A DNA stretch of 64,000 nt. Origin: Tetracentron sinense (lineage: Eukaryota; Streptophyta; Magnoliopsida; Trochodendrales; Trochodendraceae). The notes beneath the pieces were generated by a model. It was given only the letters and a program-made list of their open reading frames with translations. It was not told the origin of the DNA and searched no databases. The DNA lies in contig CM026570.1 of NCBI GenBank assembly GCA_015143295.1, positions 28,092,445-28,156,444 of the forward strand. Reading direction: 5' to 3'. The position numbers were made by a program, and so were the translations under genes. Below are positions 34,342-44,731 of the stretch, piece by piece (positions within the stretch are counted from its first letter, which is position 1; each line of letters starts with the position of its first letter).

Positions 34342-36496
34342 TGAATGGAAATGCAGATAAAAATTTATGCAGAAAACTGGATCCTGAGGGTCTTTACACC
34401 ATAAAAAGCAACTAATACTATCTACATGTTTTAGTAAAATTACCTCGGTGAATGATGTTCACTGGTGAAGCAAAAAACAACTCGAACCGTCAAAACTCTT
34501 TGTAGAGATTTCTCGAAGAAATACTCGAAGCTCGATCCTTGTTCTTCGCTATCCCCGGGAAGCTTTAGGAACTTTACTTGGTCTTGAAGTAACAAAGAGA
34601 AGAAGAAGAGATGTTGGTGTAAACTTTCTATCACCCAAACCTTTAGGGTTCAAAAACCCTAAGCTTCAAAACTTGAAAACACCAAAGGGGGCTCACGAAA
34701 TTGGAGGGAGATGAATCTCCCTTGTGGTTCATGGTTTTGGAGAGGGGAAGAGAAAAAATTAATGAATGATTAATTCTCCTACGGTTGGGGATTTTATAGA
34801 GATTAGTATCTTATTCTAATCGTACACAAAGTAGGGAACATCCCTTTTTAGAAAGTTACCAAATAATGATAACTCTTATCATTAATTAAAACAAACTTTC
34901 TAATTAAGGTTCCCTTTTCCTAAAATGATTCGATAATTAAAGGGGTGTAACTAATTCATAGATTCTAGGAATCCCAACAACCTAACAAACTCCTAACAAT
35001 TTAGGAATTCAAATCCAATTAGGAAACCCCACAATGGGGTGGGCGTGAGCTATAGGGGGGCGTGAGCCCATGGTGCTTAGTCTCCAAGTTTTAATAAAAC
35101 TCCACAATTTTTCCTTTTGTTTCTTTTTTACCAAGATTGGAATCTAATCCCATAAATTTAGGAGTTAATATTTAATAATTATTTAACAAACACAATCCTA
35201 ATTTAATTAGGAAATTAAATGGGTGCCCCACCCTAGGGTTTTAATCCATGGGCTTGGCCCACTAATAAGGTCCATATTTTAGGAGTTTATGGATATGGGT
35301 CAAACCCATTTCCCCTTATTTAGTGTTGATTAAATAATAATTATTATTATCCTTTAATTTAAATTAACAATTAATTTAAACCATAGATTAACTTTTAATC
35401 CATTTTATTAATGATTAACTTTTAATCAACTAAATTATAGATTAACATTTAATCTATTATTGAGCTTGTATTTCTTATGTGAGCATCTCCACAAATTACT
35501 CTAGGACATTCTAACCCTGGCTTACCCAATGTTATCCCATTGACCCTAAATAGGAATTACATCGGAATTGCAAGTGACGTGAGATATCCATGTTGCAATT
35601 GAATCCCAGTGTAAGAACATTAACCAAAAAGGATCCCGCCATATGAACTTTTTAATTCAATTGATCCTTCCAATAACATTATCCTAATGGGCCTTCGAGA
35701 TTATTTATACTATCTAACTCATAGCCCATTACACATCATCCGGGCTTCCAAGACTACTGATTAAGCCATGAGAAACTTTTTCTCATGTAAAACATTTTGA
35801 GAAAAACCTTTATTATGTATAATATATTTTAATAAAAAATATATTTTAAACTTGTTTGATTTCAAAATCACCTGCACGGGATTTAAGCTTAACCGACTGT
35901 CTTACCCGAACATGAATAATCTCTCAATTTAATGTATGGATTTCTTTTTTGAAATTCATCATGACTCGAACAGCTTTCCGACTATCCAATTGTCACTGTA
36001 TCGTATTCCCTAAGGTAGAGAGTACTTTGGTGGAATCAAAATAGTCAGATTACTACTCAGTTATAAATGAACTCATCAGATCTAAGGATCATTGAAACTG
36101 TTCAATGTGAAGGAAAGACCAACTATCTGATACTATGTTTATACAAGAGGTCTCTCATTGCATGCAATTAGTCAGTGTACATTTAAGCACCCATATGCTG
36201 CTGTGTAGTCTCCACTACAATAGCTTGACATAAAGCTAAATCTCAACCATTTAGAACATCTTAGCATTGTAGCAGCCATATAAGTGAAGTGCCCAGCTTC
36301 ACCTATAGTTGTGACTATATAAGGTATAAGGAACTGGAAAGCTATATCTACCTGTGATAGTCCCATCACATATCTTTCTTACAATATATCCTAATTACCC
36401 ATAATGAATACACAATAGATAAAGAAGATGTCTCTATTAATCTAATTAATAAGAATCTTACAATCTAAAGGACTTTTCTGGGCATCATGTCTACCA
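34342..36496 (-). repeat. Copia B 5' LTR (2155 bp)
   Basis: Minus strand from TGGTAGACATGATGCCC at 36496 to TTTCCATTCA at 34342. Same internal order as the copia C LTRs but more diverged, consistent with B being older than C. Confidence 0.9.
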
Positions 36497-37118
36497 ATTG
36501 CCACGTTCGGTTAGATTTGGGTTGCATCAACTTCAGTGCTCCAATGCCACACCCTATCGAATGAGGTGTATTGATACTTTCATTGTACTAAAATTATATG
36601 ATGGAGTGTTTTCATTACGGTGTACGGTGTGCATGTTTTTTACCTAAGCCAATGGAATGGGTGTACCTATCACTTAGTACACCAACATTGTACAAAACCC
36701 TAGAGGTGAGTGTCTAGCGGATCACACCCACCTTCCATTCGCTCTACCCGGTTTGAACTTTGAAGCTTTATGAGGATAAAGCTTAGGATATGCTAATGTT
36801 ACTTTCTTTTGAGACTTACAATAACACGTCTTTATCAATAAAGAAAGTGAGTTTGAAAGAAAGTGATGATAGCATTGCATTAAAGCATGCTTATCCTTAT
36901 CCACCATTATCTTTCCTCTCCACTCATAATAAACCACCTAGTGACCCACCTTGTCACGTTTCTCTCTCAATCATTATCCAAATAAGAGATCAAGGATTCA
37001 AAAAAGGGAGAGAGATAAGTATCTCTCGGTTTTGAAGGGTTGAATAGAGGAGAGCACAGCAAAAAAACAAGAAAAAAATCTCTCAGATATGGAGAGAGCA
37101 AGTACAAAAAAGAGAGTA
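36497..37118. other. Unassigned stretch right of copia B
   Basis: About 620 bp with no convincing gene or element ends. 36930-37118 is rich in GAGAGA and CTCTC and resembles the sequence right of the hAT element (48830-49150), so it is probably the same host repeat. I see nothing to annotate in 36497-36930. Confidence 0.4.
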
Positions 37119-37479
37119 AGGGGAACTAGGGGTGCACATGGGTACGGGTCAAACTGTGAACCCGGACTGCACTGACCAATACGGTTCGGTTTGGTTCGAT
37201 TTTTTTTAAGGCATGGTTCGATTTTGGGTCCTATTTTCCTTAAACCGATTTTATGCAATTCGGTTCTAGTTTGTTCCAATTTGAAACCGAACGGAACTTA
37301 GAACCGAATGTAGAACGACGAATCGAACCAAACTTAGAACCGAATGTGGAACCGAAAATCAAAAACCGTATGAGAACCGAACCGAACCAGTTTTGTGTTC
37401 TATAAATATTAATGTAATATACCAAACTTAAGGGTGATAAAACTGTAATTTACCAATAATATAAAGCCTCACTACCCCT

Positions 37480-37690
37480 TCTCAACCCTAAACCCTAACT
37501 TCATTTAAAAAACGTCTTCACCGTTTCTTCTTCCGTAAATCTCTGGATGCTCTCATCTTCTGCAAAATATTTCTTTCTTTCTTGGAATTTTCTCATCAAC
37601 AAGTAACAATTAAAGGAGCGAAAGAGAAGCCATGGTGCCACCATCACTTCCCTCTTCGTTCCCGACAAAGATGGTATCTTTTTCTACTTT
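37480..37690 (+). pseudogene. Possible captured promoter and first exon inside the hAT element
   Basis: CAACCCTAAACCCTAAC at about 37484-37500 contains the telo-box AAACCCTAA, common in promoters of plant ribosomal-protein and translation genes. It is followed by a pyrimidine-rich leader and ATG at 37632 in the context AGCCATGGTGCC. The frame reads MVPPSLPSSFPTKM and then meets GTATCTTTTTC at 37672, which could be a splice donor. Alternatively the second ATG, followed at once by GTATCT, is the exon end. I do not recognise the protein. A chance telo-box is possible. The gypsy insertion at 37845 would cut any intron. Confidence 0.3.
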
Positions 37691-38069
37691 CTTCTTTTCT
37701 TTTTTAGTTCATCTGTTTGTTTCAAGACTACATAAGTTAGTGGTATTTGGTTTCTTTGTATTTGAAGCAAATATTGTTGATGTTATTCTCGGATTCGACT
37801 CTCTTGAACCATATCTCATGAGTTCTATCTTTATCTTCCCTTTTTGTAGAACCCCGAATCTTCATTTCATTAAGTAGTGAATAGTGTTCAAGTGTAATCT
37901 TGTACACTAATGAGATTATGATAATAGAAATGTTTGGATATATGGTGTACAAGTGTTGATGGGTATATATAGCCTAAAGGAGTGTGTTTTGAGTGTATAA
38001 GGTATTTGAATTGGATTAGAGAAGGTTAAAGTAGTGGAAAAAGGGTCTTATAGCAAAAACAGGGGAGCA

Positions 38070-38234
38070 CCGACCGCTCTGTGATAACACCGGTTGACCG
38101 GTCATCTACCGATCGCTCGGTAGCTGTTGACTGGTCAAAGATTTTGTATGAGAAAAATTTCCAGAGAGGGTGTTTTCAACCGATCTCTCAGTCGAAACCA
38201 CCGATCGCTCGGTCCTGACCACCGATCGATCGGT
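38070..38234 (+). repeat. Palindrome cassette, gypsy 5' LTR
   Basis: Sites ACCGGTTGACCGGT, ACCGATCGCTCGGT (twice) and ACCGATCGATCGGT, plus degenerate ones, around the spacer with GACTGGTCAAA, TTTTGTATG and CCAGAGAG. Lies about 60 bp upstream of TATAAAAGG. Confidence 0.88.
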
Positions 38235-38290
38235 TATACGTAAATTTTCTTCAGTAAGGGCTTTAAGTCTTAACCATCACCCCCTTTGCC

Positions 38291-38299
38291 TATAAAAGG
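38291..38299 (+). promoter_or_regulatory. TATA box of gypsy 5' LTR
   Basis: TATAAAAGG; the 3' LTR has the same at 47167-47175. Probable core promoter of the element. Confidence 0.7.
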
Positions 38300-39231
38300 C
38301 TCAGCTCGTGCCTTAGGGTTTCAGAAAACCTTGAGACATATTTTTGAGAGAGTTTGAGAGGGAGGAGGAAGGAGAAAGCTAGGGTTTGATCAAAGCTTGG
38401 AGAAGAAGATCAAATCTTCTCTTCTTTGGTGATTTTCAACAAGGAACTTGAAGTTCTCACTTGTTCCAAGCATTTGGAATCGAATCCCTCGATTTCACCA
38501 AGGTAGATACATTCTACTACCAATCTTGTGATAATGCTAGTTACTACATGATGTTCTTCTTATTCTATACAATAAATCTTGTTTTGATATAGTGTGTGAT
38601 GTTGTTTTTATACTTGGATGTAAACTACTACTATTATGCACTCTATGTGTTTGGTTTAATGCCTCTAAGGGCTTTTATGTTTAAATATGCTATTACTCTC
38701 ATATGTTCTCACGTCTTGTATGAATCGGGGTTTTTCCATGGATTTCTCAAATTTCTAGAAGAGGTTTTTAAGTAAGGGACTCACATGATGATTTTAAGAA
38801 ACTCCATGATATTGTTTAAGATTGGTTCACAAGCTCCAATGATCATATCAAACTCACAAGAACTCTATGATAATGTCTAAGATCGATGTACAAGCTCTAA
38901 GGATCATAAATGTAAATGTTCTAAGATCTCTATGGTTTTGCTCTATGGCTTTGCTCTACGGTATTGCTCTACGTCTCTATGGATCATAAATGACTCTAAG
39001 GAACTCTATGGACTTAACTCAAAGAACTCACAAGACTATGATTATCTCATGACTCACACGGTTTTGGTTTTTGGATTTCATCATATGTGCTATTTCACGG
39101 TTTCTACACTTCGATATGTTTTAAGGATTTTAGTCTCCATGATTTGCATGCTCCATGATATTATTACTTATTGTTAGTAGTATGTATACGCTGAGTATTC
39201 CACACTCAGCCGATATTTGTTATCATCGGCA

Positions 39232-39366
39232 GGTGCTCGGGTTCCTTTCGACTTGTGTGGTTCGAAGCCTTGGGTAGAGGAAGAATACTACGACCCGGAG
39301 CCTTCTATGGAACACTACCAGGATGATGGCTCGCTAGATAGGCGTCACGACTTTGATTTCTGTTGA
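39232..39366 (+). CDS. Conserved LTR micro-ORF, gypsy 5' LTR
   Basis: 45 codons with stop, from GGT: GARVPFDLCGSKPWVEEEYY, then DPEPSMEHYQDDGSLDRR and a tail HDFDFC. The ATG of other copies is TCA here, and ATCATCGGCAG just upstream is a good 3' splice-site look-alike, so it may be read as a second exon behind AAG|GTAGAT (about 38500). It ends 263 bp before the LTR end and is not in frame with gag. The 3' LTR copy at 48095-48229 is also open, with several amino-acid changes (E/K, D/N, C/Y). Function unknown. Confidence 0.38.
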   Translation, partial: GARVPFDLCGSKPWVEEEYYDPEPSMEHYQDDGSLDRRHDFDFC

Positions 39367-39632
39367 CTACGATAGTTAGAAAGATATGATATTTTGTTAA
39401 GTGGGAGTGGGACTTGTCCACTCCATATTTTGGATATATATAGGTATTTTGTTGTTTCAAACTTAGACAAAGTAATAGGAGTGTTTAATTATATATTCTG
39501 CTTCCGCTATGTATGTCTGTGTACTCTGACAGGTTGTTACTTGTGCCTTATGTATCATATAGGATGTATGATACGGCAGTCACGAGCTAAAGTATCCTTA
39601 ACTCCTAGGGGGTATTTTGGGTCGCGACAGAC

Positions 39633-39645
39633 TTGGTATCAAAGC
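39633..39645 (+). other. Gypsy primer binding site
   Basis: TTGGTATCAAAGC starting 4 bases after the LTR end. It differs from the standard initiator tRNA-Met site TGGTATCAGAGC at one base. Confidence 0.9.
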
Positions 39646-40026
39646 TTTAGGGATTGGTTTCCCTTGGGCTAAGCAGTAGTGAGTCCTCTGAGTTGAACTT
39701 AGAGCTCAGATGGAAGTGTTGTTTTAAGTTTGCTAGCATGACATAACCGGTATCAAGCGAATCCTTAGGTCGGTCTAGGATCCTAGTTTAGATGTCAATT
39801 TAGACTATGTCCTTAGTCTTATCCCAAAAGTAAGGGTTGATACGCAACAGAGGGGTCTTAGCTACACTAGAAAACTCTAAGTTATAATTGTGTGATTATG
39901 TGTATACTTTGATGTATACTATATGCGGTTATTAGCATTTCATGTTCATTGAATTGCTATGCATTGTGTGAAGATTGGTATCCAAGTTAGACTCATGTTT
40001 TGCCATTGATCTCAGGATTTTACATT

Positions 40027-41103
40027 ATGAGATACGGCAATCGGGGTCATGGTTACCATACTCGAAGATCAGAGGGTGAGGTTCCAAGAGAGGAAGAGCC
40101 GCTTTACTTCACAAATGCTATGGATTCCATAGCAGAGACTTTGGCTTTGTTGGCAACCAGACCTGCTGTGATTACTCCTACCCCACCGACTACTCATGTG
40201 CCTCCGCCAGTGCATCACACCGTGGGACTTGAAGCTTTCCAGAGACTACGGCCTCGTACATTATATGGGACTCTGGACCAATGGTGGTAGAGGCATGGAT
40301 TATGCAGTTGGAGAAGACCTTTCGAGCTCTCCGCTGTACTGAGGAGCAGTGGGTTGAGTGGGCTTCCTTCGTGATGGAAGGTGAAGCCGAGCATTGGTGG
40401 AGAGCTGCCCAAAGGCAGAGGGATGTTGCGAAGGCAGGGGAACCCTGGACATGGGCGGAGTTCCTGAACACCTTCCACGAGCAGTATTTTCCCAAATTTA
40501 TTCAGGAACATAAGGCAAGGGAATTCATGCTCTTAGAGCAGGGAGCGATGAACGTAGCTGAGTACGAGGCTAAGTTCACCGAGTTGTCAAGATTTACTCC
40601 ACATCTGGTCATGACTGAAGATCGGAGGGTCAGAAAATTTGAGATGGGGTTGAAGGCGTTCATTCATGATAGGGTGTCCATCCTCCAAGTAGAATCCTGG
40701 AGGGAGATAGTGGGAAAGGCAAAGATCGCCGAGAAGAATGTAGAGTTTATCAGGAGAAGGGATAGTGGCTTCGGGAGGAGCATGTCCCGGGGTCAGTCTA
40801 ATGGTTCGGCACAGTCCAAAAAGAGAACAGGACTGCTCCATATCAGTTCCCTCAGTCGATGTCGGCTCAAAGGCCTCCTTTTGTGCCTCATACACCATGC
40901 CCTACAACGTCACGGGCTACGAGGGCTATGCCTCTGGCTTCCTCCGCATCGCAGGCATTCGAGGAGTGCGTCGTATGTGGTCGTTGGCACAAGACTGGGG
41001 ATCGCCAAAGATTATCGAGTGGATGCTTCCACTGTGGTGAGGTTGGTCACATGATATGGGATTGCCCATGCAAGCAGTCACAGACTAGGCCACAGGGAGT
41101 CTG
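40027..41103 (+). pseudogene. Gypsy gag (frameshifted)
   Basis: Gag begins MRYGNRGHGYHTRRSEGE and runs to about 40290, where the frame changes. The next frame (40281-40850) has MQLEKTFRALRCTEEQWVEW, AEHWWRA, the motif WAEFLNTFHEQYFP and AKFTELSRFTPHLV. This is the retrotransposon gag domain of Del/Tekay chromoviruses. A further shift near 40850 leads to SGCFHCGEVGHMIWDCPC (about 41030-41080), the CCHC knuckle. At least two frameshifts are needed, so the protein is not made. In an intact element it would form the particle and bind RNA. Confidence 0.9.
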
Positions 41104-41401
41104 ACCTCCAGGTAGGCAGACTTCGCTTTAGGGGTCTTCATCTTAGGCCTCCAGATCCTTGCCGCCAACCCAGCAGCCTCGTCAAGCAAATCAGGGCAGG
41201 GTATTTGCCATAACCGATCGAGACGCACAGGCATCTAATGATGTTGTGCAAGGTACGCACGAGTTTGAGATTATTAAAATTCTAGAGTTGCCATGATGTA
41301 TTATATGTATATATTCTATGTAGTGTTTTGTTATGCGTGTATCAACATGTATTAGGTATGTAGTTATTTTATAAATTGGGTAGTTAAAATTCACAAGTTC
41401 G

Positions 41402-44400
41402 TTGCTAGTAAATGAGTGTTTAGCACGGATGTTGATCGACACGGGATCCACTCATTCATTCGTCTCGCCTAGTTTTGCCGAAGGCTTTACATCTGAGCCA
41501 AGTAAGCTACTTCAAGAGTTGTCCATTTTGACTCCACTGAGTAAGTCTGTTGAGGCAGATAAAGTGTATCTGGGCAGTGTTGTGCAAGTTATGTAGCATA
41601 AGTTGCCAGTCGACCTGATCATTCTGGGATTTCAGGATTGGGATTTCGACGTTATCCTAGGTATGGATTGGCTCTCAGCTCACCACGGACATGTGGCGTG
41701 TTTCGAGAAGGTTGTGAACTTTAAACCCACTAGGTTGAAGCCATTTCATTTCAGGGGATTTCAGAAGAGAGACATTACTCGCTTTGCAGCTCTCTGTCTC
41801 GCGAATGTAGAGGTACAAGACTCCACACCCATTCCGGTTGTGTGTGAGTATATGGATGTTTTTCTAGAGACCTTACCGGGATTACCTCCTGATTGGGCAA
41901 TCGAGTTTGCGATTGAGCTAGCTCCAAGCATGGCTCCGATTTCTAGGGCTGCGTATAGGATGGCCCCTATCAAGCTTAAAGAGTTAAAGGAGTAGTTGGA
42001 AGAATTTCAAGGCCTTGGCTTCATCCAGCCAAGTGTCTCACCTTGGAGAGCTCCGGTGCTCTTCATGAAAAAGAAAGATGGGTCGATGCAGATGTGCATT
42101 GACTACAGGTAACTAAACAAGGTCACTATCAAGAATCGTTATCCATTGCCTTAGATAGATGACTTGTTTGACCAGTTGAAGGGTGCAAAATTCTTCTCAA
42201 AGATTGACCTTCAATCTGGGTATCATCAGTTGAAGATCAAGGCAGAAAACATTCTGAAGACGGCATTCAGAACCCAATATGGTCACTATCAGTTGTTGGT
42301 TATGTCTTTTGGTCTGACTAACGCGCCGGCTACATTCATGGACCTGATGAACCGGGTGTTCAAATTGTCTCTCGATCAGTGTATGATCATATTCCTAGAT
42401 GATATCCTTGTGTATTCACAAACACAGGATGATCACACAAGAGATCTCCGTGTGGCATTACAGACTCTTCGAGAGCATCGCCTGTATGCTAAGTTGAGCA
42501 AGTGCGAGTTCTGGCTGAATAAAGTGTCGTTTCTTGGTCATGTGGTGTCTGTTGAGGGTATCTCAGTTGATCCTATGAAGATCGAGGCAATGATGAATTG
42601 GGAGAGGCCGAAGAGCATTATTGAGATTCACAGTTTTCTCAGCTTGGTAGGATACTACAGGAGGTTCATGGAGGGATTCTCTAGCTTGGCGGCTCCGCTT
42701 ACCTGCCTCACGCGAAAGAACACTAGGTTCACTTCCAGTGAGAAGTGTGAGGCAAGCTTCCTAGAGTTGAAGAAGAAGCTTACTACTGCCCCTGTTCTCA
42801 CAGTTCCGTCTGTGAGTAATGGCTTCAAAGTCTACAGTGATGCTTCACTTGTTGGGCTTAGGTGCGTTCTTATACAGCATAAGCAGGTGGTTGCCTATGC
42901 TTCCTGCCAGTTGAAGGAGCATGAGCAGAACTACCCAACGCACGATCTAGAGCTTGCCGCCATCATCTTTGAACTAACGATTCGGCGTCACTACCTCTAT
43001 GGGAAGAGTTCGTTATGTTCACGGATCACAAGAGCTTGAAGTATCTCTTCTTCCAGAAGGAGTTGAATATGAGACAGCGCCGATGGATGGAGTTCATGAA
43101 GGACTACGATTGTTCCATTCAGTATCATCCGGATAAGGCGAACGTAGTAGCCGATGCTCTTAGCAAAAAGCCTTACGGGGTTATGGCTAACGTGAGGGTC
43201 CAAGAATGAAATTTATTGAAGGATATGTGTAACCTAGACACTACCCTCAGACATGCTACCTATGGGCCGGTGATGTCAAACATCTCAGTTAGGCCGCATA
43301 TCTTGGACCAAATCAAGGAGTTGCAGATTTAGACGCTGAGTTGCTTGCTTACCGAGACAAGTCGGTTAGCAGTGGCAGTCAGGAGTTTGCTTTGAATGGT
43401 GATGGTGCCATCACATTCAAAGGCAGGTTATGTGTTCCCACTAACACAGTGTTAAAGGGTGAGATTTTGGACGAGGCTCATCAATCCAAATACACGGTAC
43501 ATCCGGGAGGTACTAAGATGTACCAGAATCTCAAGAGGCACTATTGGTGGCGAAACATGAAGGGGAAAGTCATAGAATGCTTTTCTAGATGTTTGGTGTG
43601 CCAACAGGTGAAGGCCGAGCATTAGAGGCCAGCAATTCTTTTACAGTCTCTCCCTATTTCGGAATAGAAATGGGAGAATATCTCGATGGATTTCATCGTT
43701 GGCTTACCATGGACGACGAAGAGCTTCGATGCTATCTAGGTGATAGTGGACAGATTGACGAAGTCTGCGCACTTTCTTCCATACCGGACTACTTTCAATT
43801 CAAATCAATTGGTAGCTTTGTATGTTAAAGAGGTGGTCTGTCTACACGGGTGCTGGTTTCCATCGTGTCTGATTGAGATCCAAGGTTTACTTCCAGGTTC
43901 TGGAAAACTTTTCAGAGTGTTATGGGTTCTCGGTTAGATTTCAGCACCACCTTTCATCCTCAAACCGATGGGCAAACTGAACGGGTGAACCAGGTTGTAG
44001 AGGATATGCTCCGAGCTTGCATGTTGGACTTTCAGGGCAGTTGGGAGGAACACTTGCCGTTGGTTGAGTTTGCCTACAACAACAGTTACCAGGCAAGCAT
44101 CCAAATGGCACCTTTTGAAGCTCTATATGGTTGAAGTTGTAGATCTCCTCTATACTGGGATGAAGTTGGTGAGAGGAAGGTACTGGGTCCTAAATTGATC
44201 AAGCGGACCGCAGGAAGGGTCAAGCTCATCAGGGAGCTGTTGAAAACTGCTCAGGATAGGCAGAAAAGCTATGCGGACACTCGCCACAGAGATTCGGAAT
44301 TCCAAGTTGGGGACTGGGTCTTTGTGAAGATTTTGCTTAGTTGGGGAATCTTGAGGTTCGGAAAGAAAGGGAAGCTCAACCCTCGATACATAGGGCCATT

Positions 44401-44725
44401 CGAGATCATCACTAGGTTTGGTGAGGTTGCTTACAGGATCGCCCTACTGCCTCACATAGCAGCGGTCTATAATGTATTTCACATTTCCATGCTCAGGTAA
44501 TACATTCCGGATCCGTCTCACGTCATTGCTCTTGATCCCATGGAGATTCGAGAGGATCTCACTTTGGTTGAGCAACCAGCTCAGATCTTGGATCGTCGAG
44601 ATCAAGTCTTGCGCACCAAGACTATTCCGTTAGTCCTTGTGAAATGGCAGCACCATTCTGCAGAAGAGGCTACGTGGGAGCGTGAAGTTGAAGTGAGGGA
44701 AAAGTACTCTCATTTGTTTCCTTGA
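41402..44725 (+). pseudogene. Gypsy pol: protease, RT, RNase H, integrase, chromodomain (broken)
   Basis: In order: protease MLIDTGSTHSFVSP (41429-41470); GMDWLSAHHGHV; RT with [35 protein letters not shown], catalytic FLDDILVYS (42391-42417) and [19 protein letters not shown]. RNase H follows: [20 protein letters not shown] and, after a frameshift near 43010, [11 protein letters not shown] and [12 protein letters not shown]. Integrase has an H-H-C-C finger (HQSKYTVHPGG, CLVCQQVK), a damaged core with VDRLTKSAHFLPYRTTF, and FHPQTDGQTERVNQ. The C-terminus has KLNPRYIGPFEI and PLVLVKWQHHSAEEATWERE, a chromodomain-like block. At least eight stops or shifts (for example 41594, 41993, 42107, 42151) kill it. 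Confidence 0.93.
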
Positions 44726-44731
44726 TGTTAT

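Larger units (their letters stand above)
4746..36496 (-). mobile_element. Copia B: old Ty1/copia, truncated at its 3' end and heavily interrupted
   Basis: Minus-strand copia element. Its 5' LTR lies at 34342-36496, gag at about 32640-31845, protease to pre-integrase at 31866-31131, integrase to RT linker at 29922-28814 and further RT at 5265-4746. The 3' LTR and RNase H are missing because the left end is cut at about 4746. Two insertions split it: solo LTR D (29923-31130) and copia C (5271-28813), a member of the same family. The internal sequence closely matches C in order and content. No TSD can be tested because the left end is gone. Confidence 0.85.
37845..39629 (+). repeat. Gypsy 5' LTR (1785 bp)
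   Basis: Order: U3 with palindrome cassette (38070-38234), TATAAAAGG at 38291-38299, AAG|GTAGAT donor-like site at about 38500, hairpin at 39190-39210, micro-ORF at 39232-39366, end at GGGTCGCGACA. The 3' LTR has the same order and length. Confidence 0.95.

Noticed and set aside
36722-37035. Short frames at 36722-36937 (minus) and 36790-37035 (plus)
   Set aside because: Overlapping opposite frames in low-complexity sequence, with no domain and no support from neighbours.
37484-37500. AACCCTAAACCCTAAC as an interstitial telomere
   Set aside because: Only about two units; better explained as a telo-box promoter motif.
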